Positions 27,267 to 35,916 of a DNA stretch of 64,000 bases are shown piece by piece; position 1 is the first letter of the stretch; the number at the start of each line of letters is the position of its first letter. The DNA is from Candidatus Nitronereus thalassa (GTDB lineage Bacteria; Nitrospirota; Nitrospiria; Nitrospirales; UBA8639). The stretch covers positions 2,883,501 through 2,947,500 of the forward strand of contig NZ_JAQOUE010000001.1 in assembly GCF_032191465.1 (NCBI RefSeq), read 5' to 3'. Position numbers and translations under genes: made by a program. The notes under the pieces are model-generated. The model did not search any database and had not been told where the DNA came from. It worked only from the letters and a program-made list of their open reading frames with translations.

Positions 27267-28253
27267 ATGAAAGCGTTAGTCACAGGTGCCACAGGGTTTA
27301 TCGGTTCTGCCGTGGCTCGTGCTTTGCTTGCCACTGGGACCGAAGTCCGGGCCCTTGTGCGTCAAGGGACGGATGTGCGGGCCTTGGACGGGCTGGCGGT
27401 TGAAACCGTCCATGGCGATTTATGTGATGCGGCTTCATTGCGATCGGCTTTGTGCGGCTGCCAGCAGTTGTATCATGTGGCCGCGCATTATGCGTTATGG
27501 GCCAGGGATCCGTCGGTGTTTTATCGCGTCAATGTCGATGGCACCAAGGCCTTAATGGAAGCTGCTCGGGATGCGGGGATCGAACGAATTGTCTACACAA
27601 GCTCTGTCGCGGCTCTTGGTGTTCCAAAGGCAGGCGGCGTGGCGAATGAAGAGACCCAATCTTCTCTGGAACACATGATAGGGGATTACAAACGGTCGAA
27701 ATATTTAGCTGAACAGGAAGTGCTCACCTTCGCAAAGGCCGGGTTGCCCGTGGTGATTGTGAATCCTTCGGCCCCTATTGGTGTGTTTGATGTCAAACCC
27801 ACGCCAACCGGACAAATCGTGGTGGACTTTATGAAGGGAAAGATTCCTGCCTATATGGAAACGGGCATGAATCTTACCGATGTCGAGGATGTGGCGGTCG
27901 GGCATTTACAAGCGATGGAGCGCGGGCGAATCGGCGAGCGGTATATTCTTGGTAATCGAAACCTCATGCTTCGCGAAATTTTTGAGATGTTGGGTGTCAT
28001 TACAGGTGTGAAGGCGCCGACTATGAGGTTGCCTCGTGGGTTAGTGCTCCCGCTCGCGCATATTAATCAGTGGATCGCGGACTACGTGACGCATCAGACC
28101 CCACGTATTCCTCTTGAAGGAGTACGGATGGCGAAGTACCTGATGCATTATGATTGTTCCAAGGCGATTCGGGAATTGGATTTGCCGCAAACTCCAATTG
28201 AAGTCGCGCTGGAAAAAGCCGTGAAGTGGTTTCGGGATCATCATTATGCATGA
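27267..28253 (+). CDS. hpnA: Hopanoid-associated sugar epimerase HpnA
   Basis: 328 residues, extended SDR fold. It has VTGATGFIGSAVARAL at the N-terminus, YHVAAHYALWARDP, the active-site Ser pair in VYTSSVAALG, the YKRSK catalytic Tyr/Lys and VNPSAPIG. The wording YxVAADYRLWARDP and VTPSxPVG is characteristic of HpnA. The exact reaction of HpnA is not settled; it occurs in hopanoid gene clusters. It sits between a prenyl diphosphate synthase and a carotenoid gene, consistent with isoprenoid lipid metabolism, but no squalene-hopene cyclase is in the window. Confidence 0.9.
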   Translation: MKALVTGATGFIGSAVARALLATGTEVRALVRQGTDVRALDGLAVETVHGDLCDAASLRSALCGCQQLYHVAAHYALWARDPSVFYRVNVDGTKALMEAARDAGIERIVYTSSVAALGVPKAGGVANEETQSSLEHMIGDYKRSKYLAEQEVLTFAKAGLPVVIVNPSAPIGVFDVKPTPTGQIVVDFMKGKIPAYMETGMNLTDVEDVAVGHLQAMERGRIGERYILGNRNLMLREIFEMLGVITGVKAPTMRLPRGLVLPLAHINQWIADYVTHQTPRIPLEGVRMAKYLMHYDCSKAIRELDLPQTPIEVALEKAVKWFRDHHYA

Positions 28254-28345
28254 AGTGTCAATTGGTCAACTTCTCCATATTTTTTACGCGTACCCCATCA
28301 CGGTTCACCCATTACGATATGTTTCTCTATCACTAATAAAATAAC

Positions 28346-29179
28346 TTGGCCGTGGATATTCCTCTTCTCTTCCTGAAAACTGTTCTATTGCGTCCGTACG
28401 TCTTTTTCTTTTTGGGGCTGTCATTGTTTGCGGCATCACGCTTTCTTGGGTGGAAGCGTACGAGCGTGATGTTTGGAATCACGTGGCTTACGGCGTTTGT
28501 GTGCGAGTTTTTATCTACGCGGATAGGGTTTCCCTTTGGCGATTATTTTTATACGGGGTCGACGGTGGGCGAGGAATTGTATATTTCAAATATCCCGTTT
28601 ATGGATTCTTTGTCGTTTACCTTTCTGCTGTATGCCAGTTATTGTCTCGCGTTATGGTTTATCCTGCCGATTCACTATTCCCCTCAATCTAAGGGAAAGC
28701 ATCTTCTATTGCGCGGAATGCTGTCCTGGCCGGTGATCGGACTGACCTGTCTGTTCTTTATGTTTATCGATATTGTGATTGACCCTGTGGCTCTTCAAGG
28801 AGGGCGTTGGTTTTTGGGCCAAATCTATGGCTATCCAGATCCTGGGGTGTACTTTGGCGTGCCGTTAGCGAATTTCATTGGCTGGTTTATTGTGGGGCTG
28901 ATCGCCATGGTAGGGTATCGGGCAGTCGATCAATGTCCTGGGATTCTGCCGCCGCTTGCGGAGACTATGCCTGTTCGTGAAATTTTGTGGGGATGTGGTT
29001 TGTACTATAGCGTGCTCCTATTTAATTTATTTGTCACGTTTTGGATTGGTGAGGATTTGATGGGGATGGCCGGGTGTTTGATCTATCTGCCGATCACCGT
29101 GTTGGCAAGTCTGAAATTAGCGGGCAGACTTCCTGTTTCTGATCTCATGCCCCGGGAGCGGGGTGCAGGACTTCATTAG
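28346..29179 (+). CDS. CruF-like carotenoid biosynthesis membrane protein (DUF422)
   Basis: 277 residues with seven or so hydrophobic helices. It contains CEFLSTRIGFPFGDYFYTG, FMFIDIVIDPVAL and YPDPGVYFGVPLANFIGW, the conserved segments of the DUF422/CruF carotenoid 1',2'-hydratase family. It probably adds water to the psi end of an acyclic or monocyclic carotene in the inner membrane. Start is TTG at 28346 or GTG at 28352; no strong ribosome binding site. Same strand and isoprenoid theme as hpnA, 92 bp upstream. Confidence 0.82.
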   Translation: MAVDIPLLFLKTVLLRPYVFFFLGLSLFAASRFLGWKRTSVMFGITWLTAFVCEFLSTRIGFPFGDYFYTGSTVGEELYISNIPFMDSLSFTFLLYASYCLALWFILPIHYSPQSKGKHLLLRGMLSWPVIGLTCLFFMFIDIVIDPVALQGGRWFLGQIYGYPDPGVYFGVPLANFIGWFIVGLIAMVGYRAVDQCPGILPPLAETMPVREILWGCGLYYSVLLFNLFVTFWIGEDLMGMAGCLIYLPITVLASLKLAGRLPVSDLMPRERGAGLH

Positions 29180-29316
29180 ATTAGCCGTGTGGGGGATTTC
29201 GTGCTTGTCGGAAGGTACGGCGCTAGGTAAGATGATGGTAGTTATGGAAGAATCATTGTTCTGGATTCGTCGGTGTTGCGCGAAATGATTCTTGACATAA
29301 AAGTGAGGTAACTACG

Positions 29317-29718
29317 TTGAAAGGATTTCTTCTCCGATTCATGGTGACGGGACTCGCGGTATTGGTGGCGAGTAAAATAATCTCTGGCATACATATTGAT
29401 TCCGTGGCGTCAGGTATTGTCGCCGTATTGGTTTTGGCCATTTTAAATGCCTTGGTTCGTCCCATTCTCTATTTGCTTTCGGCCCCATTTATCGTGGTCA
29501 CCTTAGGATTGTTTATGCTGGTGATCAATGGATTTCTCCTCGGTGTGGTGTCCTATTTAGTTGAAGGATTTCAGGTGGATGGATTTTGGCCGGCCGTGGG
29601 GGGGGCGGTCATTATTAGCCTTGTGAGTGGATTCATGAATATGTTTATCGCTGAACGGGGACAAGTCGAAGTGGCGATGTCCCACTCTCATGGCAGAAAA
29701 ATTCGTCATATCAATTGA
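29317..29718 (+). CDS. Phage-holin-4_2/YvlD family membrane protein
   Basis: 133 residues with four hydrophobic segments and the family wording LVASKIISGIHI, ILNALVRPILYLLSAPFIV and VSGFMNM. The family name comes from Pfam and does not imply a prophage; none is seen here. The start is TTG at 29317, placed at good spacing after a GAGGT site. Function unknown, inner membrane. Confidence 0.85.
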   Translation: MKGFLLRFMVTGLAVLVASKIISGIHIDSVASGIVAVLVLAILNALVRPILYLLSAPFIVVTLGLFMLVINGFLLGVVSYLVEGFQVDGFWPAVGGAVIISLVSGFMNMFIAERGQVEVAMSHSHGRKIRHIN

Positions 29719-29771
29719 AATAACCCTCCTACGTTATTAGAATCCGCTGATAGCCATTTCCTGAAAAAATC

Positions 29772-31598
29772 ATGCGAAAAACTCCTCCTCCAAAGCCTCC
29801 GGCATTAGTTTCCAAACAAACGACACTTCAGCGGATTTTGACCACCGCAGTAAATGATTTGGGGTTGGATACGACCGTCGCCATTTTGAATCATGCCGAG
29901 GGGCCGTTTGCTCCTCAGGTGACCCGAGGATTTTCCGACCGGGAGGTTCAGGCGGTGCTGCGAGCGTTATCCGGCAATTTTGGGAATAGCGAAACGGGAA
30001 CCAATGGCGGCAATGGATTTGAGCTCAAGGGGGCCATTGGTCTTCGGGTGGTGGCTCCGACCAGCAAAAATTTGTTGGCGGTTCCGCTGAAGGATGGAGC
30101 GCAAACGTATGGTGTGGTGGTCTTAGGAAAACGGGAAGGAAGTGCGTTTTCCAAAAGGGAACGAACGTCGATTGATTCGGTGGGAGATAGTATTACCAAG
30201 CAATTGCGGGACGCTGAACTTTTTGATGGAACGGTTATCCTTCATCAACCCAAAGTCAGTCAAGAACCGGTTGCCAAGGGAGAGATGGCGTCAGAGGTTC
30301 AAGGTGCCCAAATTCGAAGTTATACCTCCCCACAGGTTCAGGCCAAGATTACTGAGCTTTTGACCGAGGCTCAAGCCACGATCCCCTTCGATCGAGGCTG
30401 GGTCACTCTTTATGACCCCTTGGCGGCTTCCCTGGAGGTGTTAGGAGGGGTGGCAGGACATAAAAAAGAACTCCTTCCAGGTCAAATCTTGCCTTTGAAT
30501 GAATCAGCATCTGGGTGGGCCGTTCGCCATCGGAAACCTCGGATTGATCATAACCTGGCCTCAACCCAAGGACGGTTCCAGGATTACAAGCAACTCTATC
30601 GTGAAAAATTTCGATGTACGCTTGTATTCCCGTTTTTTGTCAGAGGCCGGGTGGGAGGAACGGTGACGTTTTCATCAAAAACCCCAAATCAATACGAAGC
30701 GACAGAGGCCGAATCCAAGAAACTGGGACCGATTACGACACAATTGGCTCAACTTTTTGAAGATCCTGAGTGCAAACTTTCGGTTTTTTCGGCTCCCCCT
30801 GTACCTGAAAATACCTCGCCTGATTCCTCGGCGCCTGCGATTTCCAAAGAGCCAGATATTCGTCGTCAGGAGCGACAATCTGCGTTAAATGAGGTCAGTT
30901 CATTTTTGGCAGCGGAAATTCGTGAGCCCATGGGGTTTATCCGTGCGCAATTAGAGGAGGTGACTGGGGAGGGATCTCTGGATTTCGACTCTCAGACTCG
31001 AGTGGAAGCTGCCATGCGGGATATGATCCGGATGGAAAGCCTTCTTCATGAAATTCTGGATTTTGCCAAACCATTGGAATTGGACCGTCGTCCTTGTCGA
31101 ATCCCCCAGCTCATTGAAGATGCCCTTTCGCTGATTGCGACGGATTTGAAGGCCAATCGAATTGAAGTGACTAAGGAGTTTCCGCCTCGGTTGGCCCAGG
31201 TGCGGTGGGATATTGAGAAAATGCAACATGTTTTTTTAAGTATATTTAAGAATGCCCTAGAGGCTATGTCCCCGGGAGGCCGAATTCTTCTATCTGCCAC
31301 ACAGCAACGAGGCCGGCAACCAGAAGTCATTGTTCGGATTAATAATAACGGGGCCCCTATTCCGCCTGAGATTCTCGAAAAGGTGTTTGAGCCATATTTC
31401 ACCACAAAATGGTCGGGAACCGGCCTTGGGTTGGCCATGGTGAAAAAAATTGTTGAAGAGCACCAGGGGCAAATTGCCATTGAGAGCCACCCCGAAGAGG
31501 GAACGACAGTGGAATTGAGGCTGCCCACTCTTCGACCAAAAGTCCCCTACCGACGGCGAGGTGGGCCTCCTAGAAGGTCACGGAGAAAGACAGAATAA
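29772..31598 (+). CDS. GAF-domain histidine-kinase-like protein lacking the phosphoacceptor His
   Basis: 608 residues. Two GAF-like regions (about 15-150 and 190-335) precede a linker and a dimerisation-like helix. In the H-box, AAEIREPM stands where SHELRTPL is expected, so Ala381 replaces the phosphoacceptor His. The ATPase part has an N-box (FKNALEAM), a variant G1 box (NNNGAPIPPE), the F-box (EPYFTTK) and G2 (GTGLGLAMVKKIV). It should bind ATP but cannot autophosphorylate at the normal site. It may act as a regulatory or cross-talking partner. No response regulator is adjacent. No transmembrane segment is seen. Confidence 0.85.
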   Translation: MRKTPPPKPPALVSKQTTLQRILTTAVNDLGLDTTVAILNHAEGPFAPQVTRGFSDREVQAVLRALSGNFGNSETGTNGGNGFELKGAIGLRVVAPTSKNLLAVPLKDGAQTYGVVVLGKREGSAFSKRERTSIDSVGDSITKQLRDAELFDGTVILHQPKVSQEPVAKGEMASEVQGAQIRSYTSPQVQAKITELLTEAQATIPFDRGWVTLYDPLAASLEVLGGVAGHKKELLPGQILPLNESASGWAVRHRKPRIDHNLASTQGRFQDYKQLYREKFRCTLVFPFFVRGRVGGTVTFSSKTPNQYEATEAESKKLGPITTQLAQLFEDPECKLSVFSAPPVPENTSPDSSAPAISKEPDIRRQERQSALNEVSSFLAAEIREPMGFIRAQLEEVTGEGSLDFDSQTRVEAAMRDMIRMESLLHEILDFAKPLELDRRPCRIPQLIEDALSLIATDLKANRIEVTKEFPPRLAQVRWDIEKMQHVFLSIFKNALEAMSPGGRILLSATQQRGRQPEVIVRINNNGAPIPPEILEKVFEPYFTTKWSGTGLGLAMVKKIVEEHQGQIAIESHPEEGTTVELRLPTLRPKVPYRRRGGPPRRSRRKTE

Positions 31599-31644
31599 TT
31601 GGGGAATCCTTGTATGCCTCCTTTTGGACAATTCAAGACAGCGC

Positions 31645-31674
31645 TTGACACATCTTGGGGAAAATGAATAAGAT
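31645..31674 (+). promoter_or_regulatory. Predicted sigma70 promoter
   Basis: TTGACA at 31645-31650 and TAAGAT at 31669-31674 with an 18 bp spacer, 78 bp upstream of the small exported-protein gene at 31753. With the terminator at 32141 this defines a compact single-gene transcript. Confidence 0.65.
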
Positions 31675-31752
31675 TCACCCCTATTTTCCAGGTGAGATCG
31701 GATCTTTCACGTCTTTATCGGCTATAAACATTTTTAACAAAGGAGCGGACTC

Positions 31753-32109
31753 ATGAAAGGTATTCGCCTTCTTCTTGTTGCCTTAGCGGGTACGGCCTTT
31801 ATGGCTACAGTTGCTTTTGCTAATCCGGCCTTGCTTTCGCCAAAGCCTGGGTACCCCATTGGAGCAACAAAATCTCCAGTGGACGGAACACGGACAAGTC
31901 ATGATGCAGGCCAAACTAATGCCGTCGGTGCGGCAACCTTAGAAAAAAGTGCCAGTTTTCATGATTCTGAGGCACTGAATGAAGTTGAAGACCCTAACCG
32001 GATGCGTATTAAAGCATCAAAGGGCGCGGGTCGGTTGCCGGAAGTTGAAGGTCCTCTGAATCAGGTCAATCCCAATCCTGCTGGGGCAACTTCGACTGTC
32101 ATTAACTAA
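31753..32109 (+). CDS. Small exported protein
   Basis: 118 residues. A textbook signal peptide (MKGIRLLLVALAGTAFMA, cleavage near AFA-NP) is followed by a hydrophilic mature part rich in Asn, Ala, Pro and Gly with no cysteine. Low predicted structure; perhaps an intrinsically disordered periplasmic protein. AAAGGAG precedes the start. A dedicated promoter and terminator suggest it is expressed on its own and possibly strongly. Family not recognised. Confidence 0.8.
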   Translation: MKGIRLLLVALAGTAFMATVAFANPALLSPKPGYPIGATKSPVDGTRTSHDAGQTNAVGAATLEKSASFHDSEALNEVEDPNRMRIKASKGAGRLPEVEGPLNQVNPNPAGATSTVIN

Positions 32110-32140
32110 CGAAGATTTTCATTAGTAAAAAAAGTGTAAA

Positions 32141-32178
32141 AAGGAGGCTACTATTACAGTAGCCTCCTTTTTTTTTTA
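32141..32178 (+). terminator. Rho-independent terminator
   Basis: AAGGAGGCTACT at 32141-32152 pairs with AGTAGCCTCCTT at 32158-32169 and is followed by a run of T, just after the small exported-protein gene. One of the clearest terminators in the window. Confidence 0.92.
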
Positions 32179-32245
32179 TTTCAGTGACCCACCAAACTTC
32201 TTTATCTATGCCTATTTCTTGAGGGGCGAGAGGACCCATTGGACG

Positions 32246-33307
32246 ATGGTGCATCGAGTTGAGACTCCTTTAGGGAAAATTCTTCGCGAACGAATACTCG
32301 GGGAAGGCCCAATGACCTTTCGAGATTTCATGGATCAGGCGTTGTTTCATCCGGAGTTAGGTTTTTATTCCAAAGGTCCTGAGATTGGTTCTCGGGATGG
32401 AACCTTCAATACGAATGCCATGTTTCCAGCCTTTGCCTTTTGTTTAGCCCGCGCCGTGGAACAAGCCGAGTCGATAATCGGCGAGCCCCTCCGTATTGTA
32501 GAACTTGGTGCGGGGACTGGCGAGTTAGGCACCGGAATTCTTTCTTTTCTCCCTACTGCCCGCGAGTATGTCGCAGTGGAACCAAGTTCTGGCCTTCAGC
32601 ATAAGCAAAAAGCTCGTGGATTAGCAGCCGTGAAGACTGTTGAAGATTTGTCCCCTCGTCCGTCATTTGTATTTGGGAATGAGGTCCTTGATGCGCTGCC
32701 TGTTCACCGTGTGATGAATGATGGCCAAGGAAATTTAATGGAATTCTATGTTTCGATTAATCCACAGGGTGGATTCGAGGAGATACTAGGAGAGCCTTCG
32801 ACTTCCGCACTTTCTTCAAGGTTACAATCTGAGGGTGTAACGCTCGGACGGGGTCAGATGGCAGAAGTCTGTTTAGAACTTGATCCTTTCATTCAGAGCA
32901 TAGCGTCAATCATTTCAAAGGGGTACCTCATTTTTCTCGATTATGGGGATGAGGCGTTGGCTTTGTATCATTACACGCGTCGAAATGGTTCACTGCGATG
33001 CTATTTTCGACAACAGCAGGTGCATGATCCGTTTAACCATATAGGAGAACAGGACATCACCGCGGATGTGGATTTTACGGCCCTTGATAAGGCTGCGTGT
33101 TGTAGTGGCTTAGGAACGGCAGGTCAGGCCTGGCAGGGAACATGGTTAAAGAATCTAGGGATTCACCAATTTCAGCCAAAGGGCGTTGATCCAAAAGAGC
33201 TGCAAAATCAAATTGAGCAATTGACGAATCCTGCGAGACTGGGAAGTACCTTTGATGTGTGGGCCTGGAGAACGCCAAACATTCCCCTGCCCCCTGGCTT
33301 TTCATGA
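32246..33307 (+). CDS. MidA/NDUFAF7-family SAM-dependent methyltransferase (DUF185)
   Basis: About 353 residues. It has GPMTFRDFMDQALFHPELGFYSK near the N-terminus, the SAM motif IVELGAGTGELG, FGNEVLDALPVHRV and LIFLDYGDE. These are the DUF185/COG1565 hallmarks; the mitochondrial homologue NDUFAF7 dimethylates an arginine in complex I. In this bacterium a respiratory complex I or other protein target is possible but unproven. Start ATG at 32246 is preferred to the TTG at 32219. Confidence 0.87.
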   Translation: MVHRVETPLGKILRERILGEGPMTFRDFMDQALFHPELGFYSKGPEIGSRDGTFNTNAMFPAFAFCLARAVEQAESIIGEPLRIVELGAGTGELGTGILSFLPTAREYVAVEPSSGLQHKQKARGLAAVKTVEDLSPRPSFVFGNEVLDALPVHRVMNDGQGNLMEFYVSINPQGGFEEILGEPSTSALSSRLQSEGVTLGRGQMAEVCLELDPFIQSIASIISKGYLIFLDYGDEALALYHYTRRNGSLRCYFRQQQVHDPFNHIGEQDITADVDFTALDKAACCSGLGTAGQAWQGTWLKNLGIHQFQPKGVDPKELQNQIEQLTNPARLGSTFDVWAWRTPNIPLPPGFS

Positions 33308-33659
33308 GTGATTCAAAATAGCGCTTTCCTCATCCCTAAATTTTTGACTTCTTACAGCCGACTTAGCTGCCTGCCTGTCAAATATTCCGACATACTGTTG
33401 AGAAATCAGACAAAGAAACCGTTCGTCAATCCGAGGGAGATCGCCTGTTCTCCCATTCAACTTATCGAGTGGATGTTACGCATTGGTCGAAAAAATAAGG
33501 GAAATCCAGTTAAAATCGCATTCTCGCTAGGCTAGGAAATTGTCCATCCATGACATTCATTTTCGAAAATTATTCAGGACTTTGACTGGCACATTTGATG
33601 CAAAACCCTCTGAAGAGAGCGCGTTGGCAGTGAAATAAACTCTTTTCAGGAGGTGAGAG
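33308..33659. other. Intergenic region, no gene recognised
   Basis: About 350 bp between the MidA-type gene and the zinc-ribbon gene. The open frame starting at 33308 has no homology features. A TTGACT at 33581-33586 lacks a partner -10 at correct spacing. Only the AGGAGGTGA ribosome binding site at the right end is convincing. Confidence 0.4.
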
Positions 33660-33887
33660 ATGCGGTGCACAAGATGTGAAGGGTTAATGGTGGTTGAGGA
33701 TTGTTTGGATTATAAGGGGAACAAAGATGAGTTCTGGATTAAAGCCATGCGGTGTATTGCATGTGGCAATATTTTAGATCCCATGATTGCGCAGCATCGC
33801 ACTCATGGACCAGCAGAAATTGTGTCCATTAACAGAAAGCCAAATCGACGAGCCCCACGAACTCCAGTGGCTCGGTTAAGCGCCTAG
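33660..33887 (+). CDS. Small zinc-ribbon protein (paralogue of 61201-61425)
   Basis: 75 residues starting MRCTRCEGLMVVEDCL. CxxC at residues 3-6 and CIACG at about 32-36 form a four-cysteine zinc ribbon, followed by NILDPMIAQHR and a basic Pro/Arg tail. An excellent AGGAGGTGAGAG site precedes the ATG. The gene at 61201 encodes a clear paralogue (MHCTRCKGTMVADYF, CLACGEVVDPLIMKHR). Probable nucleic acid- or protein-binding accessory; function unknown. It stands alone between long intergenic stretches. Confidence 0.88.
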   Translation: MRCTRCEGLMVVEDCLDYKGNKDEFWIKAMRCIACGNILDPMIAQHRTHGPAEIVSINRKPNRRAPRTPVARLSA

Positions 33888-34075
33888 AAATCAAGAGCGG
33901 GGTTGGAAGCTACCAAAGATGGATATTCTTTACAGGTAAGTAGTGGCGTTGTGCGGGACCATGATGAAAACGTCATGAGAGAAAGTCGAGGTTGTTGTGG
34001 AACAGCCAGCAGGATATGAAAAGAATGAAAATTTGGCACGAAGGTTTAATCGATACTATTAATATACATTAGAAG

Positions 34076-34849
34076 TTAAGCAGATTCTTTTCGTGCTTGT
34101 AAGTCTAACAACGCCAAGAGGGCAAAAGGGTCGCCAAGCTTTGAGGCCTGTTGAAATAATGTGCGCGCCTTTGTAAGGTTTGGCCCACCTTCGGTCACTC
34201 CTTCGGTGTAGGCATATCCCAAATGCACCAAGGCTGCTGCATAGTCTGGTTGAATTTTGATGGCTTCTTCATAGGCGGATATGGCCTTTTGCCGATTGCC
34301 TTGTAGACTCAACGCCATCCCAAGCCCTAAATAGGCTTCCGCAGAATTTGCATTCTGTCGAAGAGCTTGCCGATACGCGGATTCAGCTCCACGATAATTT
34401 CCATCCAAGACTAATTTCCATCCGACTGTTGTATGCCAATTGGCGCTGAGCTGGGGGCCAGATCCTCTAGCAGATGTGTGACTTCCCGTCTTCTGAAATG
34501 GGTGAATTGGGAGATTATCGGTCGGTGGCGCTGATATGTTCGTGAACATCGAAGAAGGAGAAGACTGTAACGGCTGAATATGCTGAAAGCTTTCGAATAT
34601 CGCTGCATCCGAATAATTTCCCTGCATCAACATCTGCTGATACAACGCCGATTGTTTGTGGTTTAGGAGAACAGAGGCTGAATGACTTTGATTTTCATGT
34701 GGTCTCACTGGAGCTACTTGCGTATTCACATGTCTGTCAGTCGATATCGCACATCCAGATAGCGTCGCTAATCCTGTAGAAATTCCGAGAAGAGCTAAAG
34801 CCCAAATCTTCAATAGAAACGACTGGTGTGTTTTTGTCAGAGTTTTCAC
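34076..34849 (-). CDS. TPR-repeat lipoprotein
   Basis: 257 residues from a GTG at 34849 that follows GAGGT at 7 bp. From there a lipoprotein signal peptide is formed (LLKIWALALLGISTG, lipobox LSGC). About 90 disordered residues precede TPR repeats (NYRGAESAYRQALRQNANSA, AYLGLGMALSLQGNRQKAI, YAAALVHLGYAYTEG) at the C-terminal half. An ATG at 35023 would bury the signal peptide and is rejected. Likely an outer- or inner-membrane-anchored protein-binding scaffold. The region 34850-35143 upstream shows nothing else. Confidence 0.83.
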   Translation of the reverse strand: MKTLTKTHQSFLLKIWALALLGISTGLATLSGCAISTDRHVNTQVAPVRPHENQSHSASVLLNHKQSALYQQMLMQGNYSDAAIFESFQHIQPLQSSPSSMFTNISAPPTDNLPIHPFQKTGSHTSARGSGPQLSANWHTTVGWKLVLDGNYRGAESAYRQALRQNANSAEAYLGLGMALSLQGNRQKAISAYEEAIKIQPDYAAALVHLGYAYTEGVTEGGPNLTKARTLFQQASKLGDPFALLALLDLQARKESA

Positions 34850-35143
34850 TATATTTACCTCATTTACCTCATCTTGATCAGACACAAAAAAACAAGTCCT
34901 TCTTGAGTATATCGGGACAAAGAGACCTTCCTTGAGCCGGTTTTTCATCCCAACGCAATAACGTCTCAAGACATGGAAAAACAGGCAACCGATTCCTGGC
35001 TTCTGGGGATAATGGGGCATCACACCGCAAATTTATAAGCAGAGTGGTACTATTTTTTGCCAAATTTCGAAGGGAACCAGGAAGGAAAAAACCCTTGGTG
35101 GGTTGGGCTTTCTGAAGAGCCTTAAGGAGAACACGAGAGAGGA

Positions 35144-35186
35144 AAAGGAAAGGGCCTTGATTAATTCAATCGAGGCCCTTTCCTTT
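35144..35186 (-). terminator. Terminator of the glutaredoxin-bolA operon
   Basis: AAAGGAAAGGGCCT at 35144-35157 is perfectly complementary to AGGCCCTTTCCTTT at 35173-35186 (14 bp stem, 15 b loop), 17 bp beyond the grxD stop. The minus-strand 3' side continues TTTCC, a modest T tract. Confidence 0.8.
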
Positions 35187-35202
35187 AATAAGTGAGGGAA
35201 TT

Positions 35203-35535
35203 TTAAGAAGAGGGGCTGGAAAATGCTTGATCGAGCAAGGGTTTGAGCTCCCCCTTTGTTTCCATGGGCCCTAAGACGTCAGTATCGCCATAAAATTGGC
35301 CATTGATGAATACTTTAGGCAGGGTTGGCCAATTCGTCATGCGGGAGAGTGTTTCTCGCTTGGCGGGATTTTCCAATACATTAATGAGTTCATAAGGAAA
35401 ACCAAATTTGTCAAAAAATTCCATGGTTTCTACAGTAAACCCACATTGTGGGGCGGTCTTGGTTCCTTTTCCGTAAATTAAAATTTTGTGTTTTTTAATT
35501 TCTTGTTGAATTTCCTCTTCAATGGGTTCAGCCAT
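35203..35535 (-). CDS. grxD: Monothiol glutaredoxin, Grx4 family
   Basis: 110 residues from the ATG at 35535, which follows GGAAGGAG. KILIYGKGTKTAPQCGFT, NWPTLPKVFINGQFYGDTDV and the C-terminal GELKPLLDQA are canonical Grx4/GrxD segments. The monothiol motif reads CGFT rather than the usual CGFS. The family carries a 2Fe-2S cluster with glutathione and partners BolA, whose gene starts the same operon 13 bp upstream. It lies next to a terminator. Confidence 0.93.
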   Translation of the reverse strand: MAEPIEEEIQQEIKKHKILIYGKGTKTAPQCGFTVETMEFFDKFGFPYELINVLENPAKRETLSRMTNWPTLPKVFINGQFYGDTDVLGPMETKGELKPLLDQAFSSPSS

Positions 35536-35548
35536 GTGGGGCTCCTTC

Positions 35549-35788
35549 CTATAATCCATCAATGGTTTCAGCCTGTAGTTCGAGCGCATGAATACGCCCA
35601 TCTTTCATGGGTTCATCTAAGGCCTGATAAATCAGGCGATGACGGTCGAGTAAATTTTTATCCTTAAACGCATCCGATTGAACTCGGACATTCAGATGGT
35701 CCATCGTCCCCGTACGATCGGTGACAGAGACTTTAGCATCGGGCATGACGCGAAGGATGTATTCTGTAAGGACTTTGTTGGTGATCAT
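35549..35788 (-). CDS. bolA: BolA family protein
   Basis: 79 residues from the ATG at 35788. It has the BolA class II-KH fold signatures VSVTDRTGTMDHLNVRVQSDAF, LLDRHRLIYQALDEPMKDGRIHALEL. An upstream in-frame ATG at 35878 adds an unlikely 30-residue extension. BolA-Grx4 pairs share a 2Fe-2S cluster and act in iron sensing or Fe-S delivery. The adjacent Grx4 gene 13 bp downstream supports this here. Confidence 0.93.
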   Translation of the reverse strand: MITNKVLTEYILRVMPDAKVSVTDRTGTMDHLNVRVQSDAFKDKNLLDRHRLIYQALDEPMKDGRIHALELQAETIDGL

Positions 35789-35916
35789 GGCCTCCGGTAC
35801 CTTTTTATGGGTCGATGTGGTGAAAATGCAACAGCTTTTTAACCCTCCTATCATACCCAACGCAACAGGCTTACGCAATTACGCCGGGATTGCTTTGTTA
35901 ATCATGGGGAGAGGGA

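Noticed and set aside
29291-29297. TTGACA-like -35 box before the YvlD-type gene
   Set aside because: No -10 element at suitable distance before the TTG start.
29317-29718. Holin-family name suggesting a prophage
   Set aside because: The family is a general membrane protein family; no other phage gene is present.
33308-33535. 75-residue open frame
   Set aside because: No ribosome binding site and no homology features; treated as chance.
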